Shown in pieces: positions 8,074 through 17,677 of a stretch of DNA of 64,000 nucleotides. Location: positions 1 through 64,000 of the forward strand of contig FIZI01000020.1 in NCBI GenBank assembly GCA_900016865.1. The letters run 5' to 3'. The stretch's first letter is position 1. Every line of letters starts with the position of its first letter. Below the pieces are notes generated by a model. The model was given only the letters and a program-made list of their open reading frames with translations, was not told the origin of the DNA and ran no database searches. A program made the translations under genes and the position numbers. This DNA comes from an uncultured Clostridia bacterium (GTDB lineage Bacteria > Bacillota > DTU014).

Positions 8074-8454
8074 CTACGAAGTCTTTTTTAGTGCCTGCAG
8101 TGGAGGTACTAGGCCCCGCTTGACTTCGGAGGCATGGCGGGACGTCGCCTTCAGACTTTCGGTCAAGCAGTCACATACATCCCAGGGGTCAACCTTATCA
8201 CCGCATGTAAACACGTCTATAGCAGCATATCCCAATTCGGGCCAAGTGTGTATCGCAAGGTGTGACTCGGACACGACTACTACACCGCTCACTCCTTGCG
8301 GGCTAAACTTGTGAAAAGCAACTTCTCTTACCTCAGCACCAGCTGAGAGGGCAGCATCAACCATCGTCTTCTCGATTAGCCCTATGTCATCGAGAATCTG
8401 AGGATCACACCCATAAGCTTCACACAGGACATGACGCCCCAGTGCATGGTTCAT
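8074..8454 (-). CDS. speD: S-adenosylmethionine decarboxylase proenzyme
   Basis: A 126-residue class 1B AdoMetDC, the short bacterial type, which makes decarboxylated SAM, the aminopropyl donor for spermidine. Self-cleavage at Glu63-Ser64 ([14 protein letters not shown]) would create the pyruvoyl cofactor from Ser64. His69 and Cys84 (VFTCGD) are the processing and catalytic partners. The N-terminus [17 protein letters not shown] is standard. A strong sigma-A promoter lies upstream (8517-8544), with a roughly 55-base leader carrying a GGAGC/GCTCC hairpin. Spermidine synthase (speE) is not in the window. Confidence 0.97.
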   Translation of the reverse strand: MNHALGRHVLCEAYGCDPQILDDIGLIEKTMVDAALSAGAEVREVAFHKFSPQGVSGVVVVSESHLAIHTWPELGYAAIDVFTCGDKVDPWDVCDCLTESLKATSRHASEVKRGLVPPLQALKKTS

Positions 8455-8516
8455 CCCAGCTCAACGCCCCCTTTTCTTGCAGAAACGCTCAGGAGCCTGC
8501 GCTCCAGCCAATACTC

Positions 8517-8544
8517 ATTGTAGCAAAATGCTAGGGGATGTCAA
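8517..8544 (-). promoter_or_regulatory. Sigma-A promoter of speD
   Basis: A perfect -35 TTGACA (8539-8544), a 16-base spacer and -10 TACAAT (8517-8522) on the minus strand. The start would be near 8510, leaving a leader of about 55 bases with a small GGAGC/GCTCC hairpin. Confidence 0.85.
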
Positions 8545-8604
8545 GCAAGTTCAGCGAATAGTCACAGATACTCGCCATTTCCTCAGAAATACTTCGCCAA
8601 AGCC

Positions 8605-9897
8605 TCAAATGCGCAGATTCCTGTCATCAATCATGCGTTGAAAGCCTGCCGCAACATTGGTGACAGTGTGATGCCAGTACATCCCGCCCTGCAAGAACGC
8701 GCAATAGGGCGGCCGAATCGGCCCGTCGCAGCTCACCTCTATTGACGACCCTTGTACAAACGAAGGTGAGGCCATAATGACCTGATCCTCATACCCAGGC
8801 ATCTGTCCTGGCTCAGGTGCAAACGCACTGTTGACGGGCCCTGCAGACTGAATACCCTTGCAAAAGCTGACGAGCTGTTCTGAGCTCTTAAGCCGAATCA
8901 CCTGGACAATATCGCTGCGCGTGCCGCAGTAGTCTGGAATCGACTCAAATCCCAGCATCTCGGCAATCCTAGCCGAGACTACAGCCCCTTTGAGCGCCTC
9001 AGCAACAACAGACGGTGCGAGGAAAAACCCTCGGAGATAATCTCTGTTTGTCCCGTGCGTTGGCCCTACTTCGCGCCCTATGCCCGGTGCAATGAGTCTA
9101 GAGGCCGTCTCCTCAACAATCCAAGACTTCCCGACGACGTAGCCTCCTGAGGGCGCCAATCCGCCGCCTGGGTTTTTGATCAACGATCCAACCGTCACAT
9201 CTGCACCGACCTCAAGGGGCTCGCGGCTCTCTACGAATTCACCGTAGCAGTTGTCGATGAGAATGACCGAGTCCGGGCTGTGCTGTTTGATGATTGTGCA
9301 GAGTCGCCTGAGGTCGGCGATACTGAGCGAGGGCCTGAGCGAGTATCCCCTCGACCGCTGGATCATGCAGACTCTCGGAGACTGCACCAACTTGGCTGCA
9401 AGCTTGTCCTCATCGATTGTGCCTTCAGCAGAGAAAGGCACCTCGTCATACATCACTCCGCGGCTTTTCAGGTTGCCTGTGGCATTGCCGTTGTCAATCC
9501 CAATCACAGTCCTCAGAGTCTCGTACGGCGGCCCTCCGACAAAGAGCAGAGTATGGCCGGGCAGAAGCAGCGCTGACAGGGCTATAGCGAGCGCATGGGT
9601 GCCTGATGCAAACTGGGCTCGGACGAGTGCGTCTTCACCTCCAAAGACCTGAGCGAAGATTGCATCGAGCTTCTCTCGTCCGGAGTCGCCATACCCGTAG
9701 CCTGTCGTGCCCAAGAGGTCGCTGTCAGACACCCTGTTGGACACGAAAGCAGCAACCACCTTGTGGTGGTTGCGAACTGCCGTCTTCTCGATCTCTAGGA
9801 ACACGTCACGGCAATCAGAAACAGCTGTCTCAACAACTGCGGAAAGTTCACTGCAAATGCCCAAGAGGCCAAGAGAATGTGCAATTTCCTCAGACAA
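8605..9897 (-). CDS. PLP-dependent methionine gamma-lyase/aluminium resistance family protein
   Basis: A 430-residue fold-type I PLP enzyme of the YnbB/'aluminium resistance' group within the cystathionine beta-lyase-like clan. The Schiff-base lysine is expected in TVGSLIKNPGGGLAPSGGY; FASGTHALAIALSALL binds the cofactor phosphate; and ILIDNCYGEF carries the PLP-contacting Asp. The substrate is not proven for this family. The start is TTG at 9897, with GGAGGT seven bases upstream. The longer ORF to 10038 would overlap spoVK. The gene lies about 90 bases after spoVK and probably shares its transcript, as in other Firmicutes where this gene follows hfq-spoVK. Confidence 0.85.
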   Translation of the reverse strand: MSEEIAHSLGLLGICSELSAVVETAVSDCRDVFLEIEKTAVRNHHKVVAAFVSNRVSDSDLLGTTGYGYGDSGREKLDAIFAQVFGGEDALVRAQFASGTHALAIALSALLLPGHTLLFVGGPPYETLRTVIGIDNGNATGNLKSRGVMYDEVPFSAEGTIDEDKLAAKLVQSPRVCMIQRSRGYSLRPSLSIADLRRLCTIIKQHSPDSVILIDNCYGEFVESREPLEVGADVTVGSLIKNPGGGLAPSGGYVVGKSWIVEETASRLIAPGIGREVGPTHGTNRDYLRGFFLAPSVVAEALKGAVVSARIAEMLGFESIPDYCGTRSDIVQVIRLKSSEQLVSFCKGIQSAGPVNSAFAPEPGQMPGYEDQVIMASPSFVQGSSIEVSCDGPIRPPYCAFLQGGMYWHHTVTNVAAGFQRMIDDRNLRI

Positions 9898-9988
9898 AAC
9901 CGTTACCTCCAAGACGTTTGATTGGAACAAGCTTGGCTGATAGGGCCTCTTAAGGTGTGTTCTACTAGCGTCTTGGGCTTTCCTGCTC

Positions 9989-10951
9989 CTAACCCGTCCA
10001 GCCTGCAGAGTCGATCTCCTGGATGTCATCGGGTTCAATCGTCATCAGCTGTTCTCTCGAAAGAGGCCCCGACCTTGCGAGAATGCGCACTGCGTGGAGG
10101 CGGATGGCCTGCTCAATGAGGTTTCTCACCCACCTGGCGTTTCCATGATCCAGCCTGCGGTTTTGAACCATAACAAACAGTTTGCGCCTGGCACGTAGAC
10201 TAAAGACGTACTCGCGTTCCCTGAGCATGATCTCAGCTATCTTGATCAACTCATCCGGAGTATAGTCAGGGAAGTCAATATGAAACGGAAATCGCGACCT
10301 GAGTCCGGGATTGCTGCGAAGAAACGAGGCCATTTCATTGGGATACCCGGCGAGTATGAGCACCAGCGATGTCTTGTAGTCTTCCATTGCTTTGACCAGA
10401 GTATCTATGGCCTCCTTGCCGAAGTCTTTGTGCCCCCCCCTCGCCAGGCTATAAGCCTCATCTATAAAAAGGACCCCACCCATGGCCTTTTTAATTTGCT
10501 CTCTTGTGCGCTGTGCAGTATGCCCGATGTACTCTCCGACTAGGTCAGCCCTTTCTACCTCAACGACATGTCCCTTCTCAAGGACACCCATTTCCTTGTA
10601 AAGCTTCCCCAAGATCCGGGCTACTGTGGTTTTGCCTGTTCCAGGATTCCCTTTAAAGATCATATGGAGCACCTGAGGCTCAGTACGCAGCCTGGCCTCT
10701 CGTCTCATCTGCTGAACCTCGATAAGTGCGCGTATCTCCTCTACGATCCTCTTTACCTTCTTGAGTCCTACGAGGAGATCAAGTTCTGCCATGACCCCTT
10801 GGATCTTCTGGTTCCTTATCTCCTCATCAGATTGAGGTTTGAGCGTCTGTGAATTGGTGGTTCTCACGAACTCGACGACTTTGGCCGGAGCTAGGCGCCC
10901 AGTGTCGAACGACCTGAGATCGTCTCTGCTGCTTACCGGGACAATTGCCAT
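9989..10951 (-). CDS. spoVK: SpoVK/CbxX-type AAA ATPase
   Basis: A 320-residue AAA+ protein of the CbxX/CfxQ group, called SpoVK in spore formers, where it acts in the mother cell during spore maturation. It has Walker A KGNPGTGKTT, Walker B VLFIDEAYSL, sensor-1 LVLILAGYPNEM and an arginine-finger region NPGLRSRFPFHIDF. The start is ATG at 10951 with GGGGGTGG nine bases before it; a longer GTG frame to 10978 runs through that site. It is flanked by hfq upstream and the PLP enzyme downstream. A promoter-like palindrome containing CATACTAT lies at 10980-10996. The family is certain; the sporulation role is inferred from homology. Confidence 0.88.
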   Translation of the reverse strand: MAIVPVSSRDDLRSFDTGRLAPAKVVEFVRTTNSQTLKPQSDEEIRNQKIQGVMAELDLLVGLKKVKRIVEEIRALIEVQQMRREARLRTEPQVLHMIFKGNPGTGKTTVARILGKLYKEMGVLEKGHVVEVERADLVGEYIGHTAQRTREQIKKAMGGVLFIDEAYSLARGGHKDFGKEAIDTLVKAMEDYKTSLVLILAGYPNEMASFLRSNPGLRSRFPFHIDFPDYTPDELIKIAEIMLREREYVFSLRARRKLFVMVQNRRLDHGNARWVRNLIEQAIRLHAVRILARSGPLSREQLMTIEPDDIQEIDSAGWTG

Positions 10952-10979
10952 GAAACTCATCCACCCCCAAAGAGACACC

Positions 10980-10996
10980 GCTGCATAGTATGCAGC
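10980..10996 (-). promoter_or_regulatory. Palindrome with sporulation -10-like sequence upstream of spoVK
   Basis: GCTGCATA and TATGCAGC form a perfect 8-bp palindrome around one base, 29 bases upstream of the spoVK ATG. On the minus strand it contains CATACTAT, similar to the sigma-E -10 (CATACAnT). No good -35 is seen, so it could equally be an operator or chance. Confidence 0.3.
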
Positions 10997-11095
10997 AAGC
11001 TCCGGGGGTGTGACAATGGCACGTGCGCCTATGTATAAGGAATGGCTGCCAAGACCTGCGCAACGGGACGTTTCACAAAAGCACCGCGTCTAGGG

Positions 11096-11365
11096 TTATT
11101 CTACGGAGTCGATTGAGGGCTGCGGCCCGCGGCAGCAGTCGAGGGGCTTCACAGACTCGGTTGGAGTAACAGTAGATACGGCATGTTTGTACAACAAATG
11201 CTGCTTTCCTTCGGACTCCAAAACGATGGTAAAGCTGTCAAAGCCGCGCACTACACCCCTCAGCTTACACCCATTTATCAGGAACACATTGACCACGGTC
11301 GAGTCCTTGCGCACCTGGTTTAGGTACCCGTCTTGGAGGTTGATTGGCGTTTTCGCACCCATCAT
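11096..11365 (-). CDS. hfq: RNA chaperone Hfq
   Basis: An 89-residue Hfq, an Sm-fold hexamer that binds A-rich and U-rich RNA. The Sm1 motif runs from about residue 11 (QDGYLNQVRKDSTVVNVFLI) through GVVRGFDSFTIVL, and Sm2 is LLYKHAVSTV with the conserved Tyr-Lys-His. A short tail of about 23 residues is not conserved. GAGGAGAGG precedes two adjacent ATGs (11365, 11362); either may be used. The miaA gene is 78 bases upstream on the transcript, the usual miaA-hfq order. Confidence 0.96.
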   Translation of the reverse strand: MMGAKTPINLQDGYLNQVRKDSTVVNVFLINGCKLRGVVRGFDSFTIVLESEGKQHLLYKHAVSTVTPTESVKPLDCCRGPQPSIDSVE

Positions 11366-11443
11366 TGCATCCCTCTCCTCACTGATCCGGCTGTAGGGAG
11401 TCTCAGCTTCGGTTGCAGGCCCGCGGCATCGCACTCGATTTGA

Positions 11444-12397
11444 TCATTCTACTGAGCCATTAGCTATTCCTTCCACGACTCGCTTCAATCTGCTGATCAC
11501 AGCCTGCCTCTCAGATTCCGTTGTGGCAGGGAGCCACTCCAGGTCTGTGTACCGCCTAAACCAGGTGATCTGGCGCTTCGCATAGCGCCGCGTGTTTCGC
11601 TTGAGTGTTTCCAGTGCCTCGTCAATGGATGCACGGCCTTCGAGATACTCAATGATCTCCTTGTAGCCGATCGCCTGCCGCGCGGTCGCCAGGCGTTCGC
11701 CGTATCGTTCGAGGAGCCAGGCCACCTCTGAAATCAATCCGTCTGCTACCTGCTGGTCGACACGCTTATTGATCCGTTCATAGAGCACGTCCCTGTCGAC
11801 ATTGAGGGCGAACATAGCTGAATCATAGCGCGGCTTGCCTTTGGTCATCAGCGAGCTCATTGGCTTTCCTGTTGTGTAGTAAACCTCTAGAGCCCTGATT
11901 ATCCTCCTCTTGTCATTTGGGTGAACACGGACTGCGGACTCAGGGTCTACTTCCAGGAGCTCTCGATAGAGCGATTCGTACCCCTCCTTCTCTGCTCTCT
12001 GCTCAAGCGACAACCGCAGCCGTGTTCCTGCGGACTCCTCCGGCAGCTCAAACGACTGCAGCACGGCATCGATGTAGAATCCCGTCCCGCCGACTATGAG
12101 CGGCACGTTTCCTCGAGCGTGTATCTCGTCTATCGCTTCATTGGCGAGTCTCTGGTACTGCGATACAGTAAACCGCTGGTCTGGGTTGCATACGTCGATC
12201 AAATGGTGCTTGACCAAGCGTCGTTCCTGCGAAGTGGCCTTGGCTGTACCTATGTCCATGTGTCTGTATACCTGCATGGAGTCGGCAGACACAACCTCCA
12301 CAGGGCATTCCCGAGCCACCTCGAGGGCGATCTTGGATTTCCCGGAAGCCGTTGGCCCGGTCAGCACTACGACAGCCCTGTTGCCGTCCTCACCCAA
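11444..12397 (-). CDS. miaA: tRNA dimethylallyltransferase
   Basis: A 317-residue MiaA, which adds a dimethylallyl group to A37 of tRNAs reading UNN codons. The P-loop LTGPTASGKSKIAL, the DSMQVYRHMDIGTAK segment and the VGGTGFYIDA loop are all family signatures, as is the C-terminal QITWFRR. A GTG at 12406 overlaps the GGAGG, so TTG at 12397, eight bases after it, is the likely start. The product is further modified by MiaB, encoded at 17628-19010. The isoprenoid donor would come from the Dxs/IspA route encoded elsewhere in this window. Confidence 0.96.
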   Translation of the reverse strand: MGEDGNRAVVVLTGPTASGKSKIALEVARECPVEVVSADSMQVYRHMDIGTAKATSQERRLVKHHLIDVCNPDQRFTVSQYQRLANEAIDEIHARGNVPLIVGGTGFYIDAVLQSFELPEESAGTRLRLSLEQRAEKEGYESLYRELLEVDPESAVRVHPNDKRRIIRALEVYYTTGKPMSSLMTKGKPRYDSAMFALNVDRDVLYERINKRVDQQVADGLISEVAWLLERYGERLATARQAIGYKEIIEYLEGRASIDEALETLKRNTRRYAKRQITWFRRYTDLEWLPATTESERQAVISRLKRVVEGIANGSVE

Positions 12398-12441
12398 TTC
12401 AAGCACCTCCAGTCGCCAATCAGTCGCATTCTCCGTCTACG

Positions 12442-13248
12442 CTAGACGTCTATTACTCCGTAACTAATCCTCTTGCCCCTCAATACTTTAAACCCGAGTT
12501 CCTGCAACCTGCTGCCGAAGCTACTGTCCTTCATTACCACTCGGCGTTTCGCGACCCTGACAGCCTCCTCTATATCGCTGTCGGCCGGTGCAGCCGGGCT
12601 TGCAAATATCCTAACAATGTCAAGACCGGTTGAGGTCTCTACCGTTTTCTCAAACATCGGGTCAAAATAGACAACATCATACTGTCTGTCAGGTGTCTTT
12701 CTCAAAAAATCGCTGTAGTCCGCGTTGAAGACCTGTACTCGTCTCATTGCGTCTACGAGCTCTGACAACGGGTCTTCGTGAGTGGAAAGGCCGATCGAGA
12801 CGATTTCACTAAGGAGACTTGAAATCTCGAGAGCATGGACAGAACCGGACTCTCCGACCGCGAAGGATGCTACGATCGCATCTGACGCCAATCCACAGGT
12901 GCAGTCCAAAACGGTGTCCCCGGGCGACAGCCCCATGACCTCCACCATCCGGTCGCGCTGGCCTCTGGTCAACTGCATGATCCTGATCTTTGCCATATTT
13001 GGATGAAACCAAAAAGCGGACTCACCGATGTGCAATGAAATCCTGCCCGATTCGACTACGACTGCACCGGATGCAGAGCCGATGACATCACTGAGGCTGC
13101 GGTTTTTCCGCCTCACGTATGGGATACTGAGCCGCTTGGACACTCTGCGAGCAGTTGCCTCCAAAGAGTTCTCGTGCGACAGGGAGGTTGTGACGACTAG
13201 TCGCAGGCTGCATGAATCAGACTGTCCTGGATCACGAGCAATCCTCAT
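12442..13248 (-). CDS. Class I SAM-dependent methyltransferase, RsmJ-like
   Basis: A 268-residue protein with a Rossmann methyltransferase core in its second half. Motif I is VLDCTCGLASDAIVAS, a later strand is NADYSDFL, and the catalytic-type loop is DVVYFDPMFEKTVE, similar to the DPMFP loop of RsmJ (16S rRNA m2G1516). A conserved SAFWFHPNMAKIRIMQL helix precedes the core and is common to Firmicute members found beside mutL and miaA. Its ATG overlaps the mutL stop (ATGA), so translation is coupled. The rRNA target is inferred by similarity only. Confidence 0.75.
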   Translation of the reverse strand: MRIARDPGQSDSCSLRLVVTTSLSHENSLEATARRVSKRLSIPYVRRKNRSLSDVIGSASGAVVVESGRISLHIGESAFWFHPNMAKIRIMQLTRGQRDRMVEVMGLSPGDTVLDCTCGLASDAIVASFAVGESGSVHALEISSLLSEIVSIGLSTHEDPLSELVDAMRRVQVFNADYSDFLRKTPDRQYDVVYFDPMFEKTVETSTGLDIVRIFASPAAPADSDIEEAVRVAKRRVVMKDSSFGSRLQELGFKVLRGKRISYGVIDV

Positions 13249-15038
13249 CTCCTGCCCACACGCCTCTCAATGTCGCCTTTAGAAAACGTCACCACAATAG
13301 GCCTCCCATGGGGACAGTAGAGCGTGGTGGCGCTCGTGAATAGCGCATCAAGGAGTGCCGCCATCTCGTCTGCTGACAGCCTGTGATTGGCTTTCACTGC
13401 AGACTTGCACGCGAGGCGGGCACACATTTCGTTGACGAGTGCCTGAGAGAGCGCCCCGGCGTCTTCAGCTGCAGGCTCGTCTCGAATCGCTGACAAGACA
13501 TCTTGCAGAACCTCTGTGGCATCGTCACACTCAAGAAACGCAGGGACTGACCGGACCAGGTAGGTACGCATGCCAAAAGGCTCCAGAACAAAGCCTAGTT
13601 TATCAAGGCTTTCTTTATTCTCCTCTACGACGGAGGCCTCCACAGCAGACAGGACGAGGGTATCCGGGATCAGGACTTCCTGTGATTCTATGCCACTGGA
13701 TTGCAGTTTCTTGACGATGTCATCATAGAGCAGACGTTCCATTGCCGCGTGCTGGTCAACTATAAACATCGTATCCTCTGTCGCTGCCACAACATACGAT
13801 TCCCAAATCTGGCCTACGACTGACAAGCCCACGGGCCTCGCAGGCATCGGGCTGTCTTCTGATGGCAGAAAAGAAGCGGTGCCAGTCTGCACATCAGCAC
13901 TGTGAGCGCTGCGGCCGACGATCGTGGGTGCGTCTGCTGCAAACAGAGAGCCTGCCTTCATATCCGATGGGACGTAAGAACTCCGTGATCTCTGATGCAC
14001 GTCATAAGCCTTAGTCTCTCCAGAACGGGACGAGGAGGTTGCAACAGAAGATCCAATCGCCGATGCCACGGCCTTTGATACCAGCGCAAACAGGCCCTGT
14101 TCATCAGCAAATCTGATCTCAGTCTTTGCCGGATGCACATTGACATCGATATTCTTGGGATCTACTTCGACGACAACAACTCCCACAGGATAACGGCCTG
14201 AAGGCAGTGTGGTCCCATATGCCTTGGACACAGCTGCAGCGATCAAGTTGCTGTAAACATGCCGGCCATTCACGACCACTACCAGGTCACGCCTGCTTGA
14301 GCGTGAAACCGACGGGTTACTGACGTAACCGTGTACAGACATTCCGCCGCTTCCAGCAGCAAACTTGACGAGCGATCTCGCTGTATCGAGCCCCATCAAC
14401 TCTCCGAGTGTCTGGAAGAGGTCGCCCGAGCCGGAGGTAAACAGGGTCTGCCTGCCGTTTGAGACAAGGCTAAACGCTACTTCCGGATGCGCCAAAGCTT
14501 CTCCAGCAACTACCTCGGTGATGCGCCGCATCTCGGTACTCGGATGCTTTAGGAACTTCCTTCTGGCCGGCGTGTTGAAAAAGAGGTCATCGACAGTCAC
14601 AGATGTGCCGGGTGCTGATGGATGATCGGAGACAACTGGCGGCCGCCCGCCCTCTACGACGACCTTCGTTCCTCGCTCTGATCCTAGAGCTCGCGTGACC
14701 ATGGTTAGACGGGAGACAGCAGCGATGCTCGGCAATGCCTCGCCCCTGAACCCGAGCGTCTTGACTTCGAGTATGTCTTCAGCGGACCGTATCTTGCTTG
14801 TTGCGTGTCTCTCAAGGGCAAGCAGAGCGTCCTCGCGGCTCATCCCCTCTCCATCGTCTGTGACAGCTATTGACCGGGTGCCTCCGTCAACTATGGAGAT
14901 ATTGACTCGACTCGCCTTTGCATCAATCGAGTTCTCGATGAGCTCCTTGACAACCGAGGCAGGGCGCTCAACGACTTCACCTGCAGCTATCTTGTTGACC
15001 ACCGACTCATCGAGGATGCTTATTCGCCCTGACACCAC
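13245..15038 (-). CDS. mutL: DNA mismatch repair protein MutL
   Basis: A 597-residue MutL. The N-terminal GHKL ATPase has ELIENSIDA, DDGEGM and TLGFRGEAL. The C-terminal nicking endonuclease has DQHAAME at about 428 (final motif position Asp439 where Glu is usual), ACKSAVKANHRLS and CPHGRPIV, so it should be the endonuclease type found in bacteria lacking MutH. GTG at 15038 or 15035 follows GAGAGGGGG, and the start lies inside the 3' end of mutS, so mutS-mutL translation is coupled. It works with MutS, which recruits it to mismatches. Confidence 0.97.
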   Translation of the reverse strand: MVSGRISILDESVVNKIAAGEVVERPASVVKELIENSIDAKASRVNISIVDGGTRSIAVTDDGEGMSREDALLALERHATSKIRSAEDILEVKTLGFRGEALPSIAAVSRLTMVTRALGSERGTKVVVEGGRPPVVSDHPSAPGTSVTVDDLFFNTPARRKFLKHPSTEMRRITEVVAGEALAHPEVAFSLVSNGRQTLFTSGSGDLFQTLGELMGLDTARSLVKFAAGSGGMSVHGYVSNPSVSRSSRRDLVVVVNGRHVYSNLIAAAVSKAYGTTLPSGRYPVGVVVVEVDPKNIDVNVHPAKTEIRFADEQGLFALVSKAVASAIGSSVATSSSRSGETKAYDVHQRSRSSYVPSDMKAGSLFAADAPTIVGRSAHSADVQTGTASFLPSEDSPMPARPVGLSVVGQIWESYVVAATEDTMFIVDQHAAMERLLYDDIVKKLQSSGIESQEVLIPDTLVLSAVEASVVEENKESLDKLGFVLEPFGMRTYLVRSVPAFLECDDATEVLQDVLSAIRDEPAAEDAGALSQALVNEMCARLACKSAVKANHRLSADEMAALLDALFTSATTLYCPHGRPIVVTFSKGDIERRVGRR

Positions 15039-17677
15039 CGGACCCCCTCTCGAGCTCGCTCAGAGAAATCGTGCAAGATCGTTAAGGCCTGAATCGGAGT
15101 CAGTTCAGAGCAGTCCACCTTTGCGAGTTCTTGTATGATCTCATCTATTGCCGTATCAAACAGTGATGCTTGAATCGCAGATGCCCTGGGTTCGCCCACA
15201 TTGCCTGCAGTGGCTGACTCGGAGGCGGCAAGCCGGTCAACCAGCCGTGCAGACGTCTGCTTCTCAATGACAGATTGGATATGTCGTGCACGGGAGATCA
15301 CAGACCTAGGCAAACCCGCCCGCCGGGCAACCTCTATTCCGTAGCTCTTGTCGGCTCCGCCCTCTACTATCCGGTGCAAGAACACGACTTGATCTCCCTC
15401 ATCTGAAACATCGACCCTGTAGTTCTTGACGCGTTGATACATAGACTCCAGATCAGTCAATTCATGATAATGCGTGGCAAAGAGCGTCCGAGGCCTGAGT
15501 CCCTTCTTCTCATGAAGGTACTCCACGACTGCCCACGCAATGCTGATACCATCGTAAGTGCTGGTTCCGCGTCCTACCTCATCCAAGATTATCAGGCTTC
15601 GGGTCGTAGCTTCACTCAGGATGACTGAGACCTCGCTCATTTCTACCATGAACGTGCTCTTGCCGGCTGCCAGGTCGTCCGATGCGCCAATACGAGTGAA
15701 TATGCGGTCAACCAGTCCGATTGAGGCAGACGACGCAGGAACGAAGCTGCCCATCTGAGCCATTATGGTGATAAGTGCGACCTGCCTCAGATACGTAGAC
15801 TTGCCGGACATGTTCGGCCCAGTGATTATTAGGATCTGGTCGCTGTCAGATCCGATCTTTGTGTCGTTTGGGACAAACCGCCCCTCAATCTCCATGGTTT
15901 CAACTACAGGGTGACGGCCGTCGATAATCTCTATGTCAAGGCCAGTGTGGACCTCGGGCCTGCAGTAATTGCTCTCAAGAGCGACCTTACTGAGCGACAC
16001 CAGCGTGTCCACTACACCCAGTGCAGCCGCAGCGTTCCTGATCCTATGCACGTAGGACTTGACCTCGTCGAGCAGCGCCTCAAGCAGTGACTTCTCGAGC
16101 TCGAGACACCGCTCCTCTGCAGACAGGATCTTCTCCTCTTGAGCCTTGAGCTCCGGTGTAACAAATCGTTCAGCATTGGCCAATGTCTGCTTACGAATGT
16201 AGTCACTGGGCACCAGGTCTAGATTGGGTTTAGTGACCTCGATGTAGTACCCAAAGACCTGGTTGTACCCGATCCTCAGGGACTTGATACCCGTGCGTTC
16301 TCTCTCAGACCGTTCGAGCCCGGCGATCCAGTTGCGGCCGGAACTCTTGAGCTGCCTGAGCTCGTCCAGCTCGCCGTTGTACCCGCTTCGAATAACACCG
16401 CCGTCTCTCACGACAGCGGGCGGGTCATCTACTATCGCTCTCGCAAGAAGCTCGACCAAATCTTCGAACAGGTCAATCGCGTTGTTGCACTCACAAAACA
16501 GCTCGCTCGTGCAGTGCGAGAGGTTGTCCTTGACCGCTCTTAGCCTAGACAGCGAGTTTCTCAGGGAGACCAGGTCCCGAGGTGTTGCCGTGCCCATAAC
16601 CACTCTGCCGCACAGTCGCTCGAGATCCTGAATTCCCTTGAGCGACTCGGCGATGCCCTCGCGCAAGAAGAGGTCGCTTACAGCCTCCTCGACAGCGTCA
16701 AGTCTGCGTGTGATGTCATCTACAGACATCAACGGCTGCTCTATCCACTGCCGAAGGGTGCGAGACCCCATGGGTGTCTCCGTCCTATCGAGCACTGACA
16801 GCAATGTGCCTTTGCGCTGCTCTTCACCGAGAGAACTCGTCAACTCGAGGTTCCGCCTAGCGACCCTATCTAGTTGCATGAACTCACCGGGCGTGCGAAT
16901 CACAAGGGTGTTTATATGCTCAAGGCTCGTCTTCTGCATATCCGACACATAACTCAAGAGAGCGCCAGCAGCCTGAACGGCCTCCGGCTGATCCGAACAG
17001 CCAAGCGCTGTCAAGTCAGGCACCTGGAAGTGGTCACATAGCCTCTGAACACATGATTCATAATCAAACTGAGACGGGCCAACCCGGGTAATCACCGCGC
17101 TCTGGATCGCCTGCTTCAGCTCTGCTGCGAAAAGAGCGGCGTCGGATGTATCAGCTATGATGATCTCACTCGGATGGATCCTGTACAACTCGCTAAACAT
17201 CTCTGACTCTGTAGTTGTCTGCGATACGTAGAACTCACCGGTTGTGACATCCATCCATGCAAGCCCAATATGCTCTTTCGCCAAGCTCACCGAAGCTATG
17301 TAGTTGTTGTCAAATGAGTCGAGCATTTGTTCATCTACGACTGTCCCGGGGGTCACAACCCTGACTACCTGTCGTTTCACCAAGCCGCGGGCTTTGGCCG
17401 GGTCCTCGACCTGTTCGCATATAGCGACTTTATGACCTTGCTTGACTAGGCGCGCAATATAGCCGAGCGAGGCGTGGTAGGGCACTCCGCACATAGGGAT
17501 GCGGTTGCCCTTCCCAGCCTCTCTCGAGGTAAGTGTTATATCCAACAGCCGACTGGCAAGCTTTGCGTCCTCTCCAAACATCTCGTAAAAGTCACCGAGC
17601 CTAAAAAAGAGGATGCAGTCCTTGTACTCAGCCTTGATGTCGAGATATTGCTCCAGCATCGGAGTGAGCTTCGCCAT
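15020..17677 (-). CDS. mutS: DNA mismatch repair protein MutS
   Basis: An 885-residue MutS, full length. The N-terminal mismatch-binding domain has KDCILFFRLGDFYEMFGEDA with the Phe-x-Glu intercalating motif. The ATPase domain has Walker A GPNMSGKSTYLRQ, LIILDEVGRGTSTYDG (Walker B) and ATHYHEL. It ends with a short helix-rich C-terminus for tetramer formation. The ATG overlaps the 3' end of miaB by 50 bases, and GGAGGGAG lies 12 bases upstream within miaB. The family-standard N-terminus MAKLTPMLEQYL supports this start. Confidence 0.98.
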   Translation of the reverse strand: MAKLTPMLEQYLDIKAEYKDCILFFRLGDFYEMFGEDAKLASRLLDITLTSREAGKGNRIPMCGVPYHASLGYIARLVKQGHKVAICEQVEDPAKARGLVKRQVVRVVTPGTVVDEQMLDSFDNNYIASVSLAKEHIGLAWMDVTTGEFYVSQTTTESEMFSELYRIHPSEIIIADTSDAALFAAELKQAIQSAVITRVGPSQFDYESCVQRLCDHFQVPDLTALGCSDQPEAVQAAGALLSYVSDMQKTSLEHINTLVIRTPGEFMQLDRVARRNLELTSSLGEEQRKGTLLSVLDRTETPMGSRTLRQWIEQPLMSVDDITRRLDAVEEAVSDLFLREGIAESLKGIQDLERLCGRVVMGTATPRDLVSLRNSLSRLRAVKDNLSHCTSELFCECNNAIDLFEDLVELLARAIVDDPPAVVRDGGVIRSGYNGELDELRQLKSSGRNWIAGLERSERERTGIKSLRIGYNQVFGYYIEVTKPNLDLVPSDYIRKQTLANAERFVTPELKAQEEKILSAEERCLELEKSLLEALLDEVKSYVHRIRNAAAALGVVDTLVSLSKVALESNYCRPEVHTGLDIEIIDGRHPVVETMEIEGRFVPNDTKIGSDSDQILIITGPNMSGKSTYLRQVALITIMAQMGSFVPASSASIGLVDRIFTRIGASDDLAAGKSTFMVEMSEVSVILSEATTRSLIILDEVGRGTSTYDGISIAWAVVEYLHEKKGLRPRTLFATHYHELTDLESMYQRVKNYRVDVSDEGDQVVFLHRIVEGGADKSYGIEVARRAGLPRSVISRARHIQSVIEKQTSARLVDRLAASESATAGNVGEPRASAIQASLFDTAIDEIIQELAKVDCSELTPIQALTILHDFSERAREGVRWCQGE

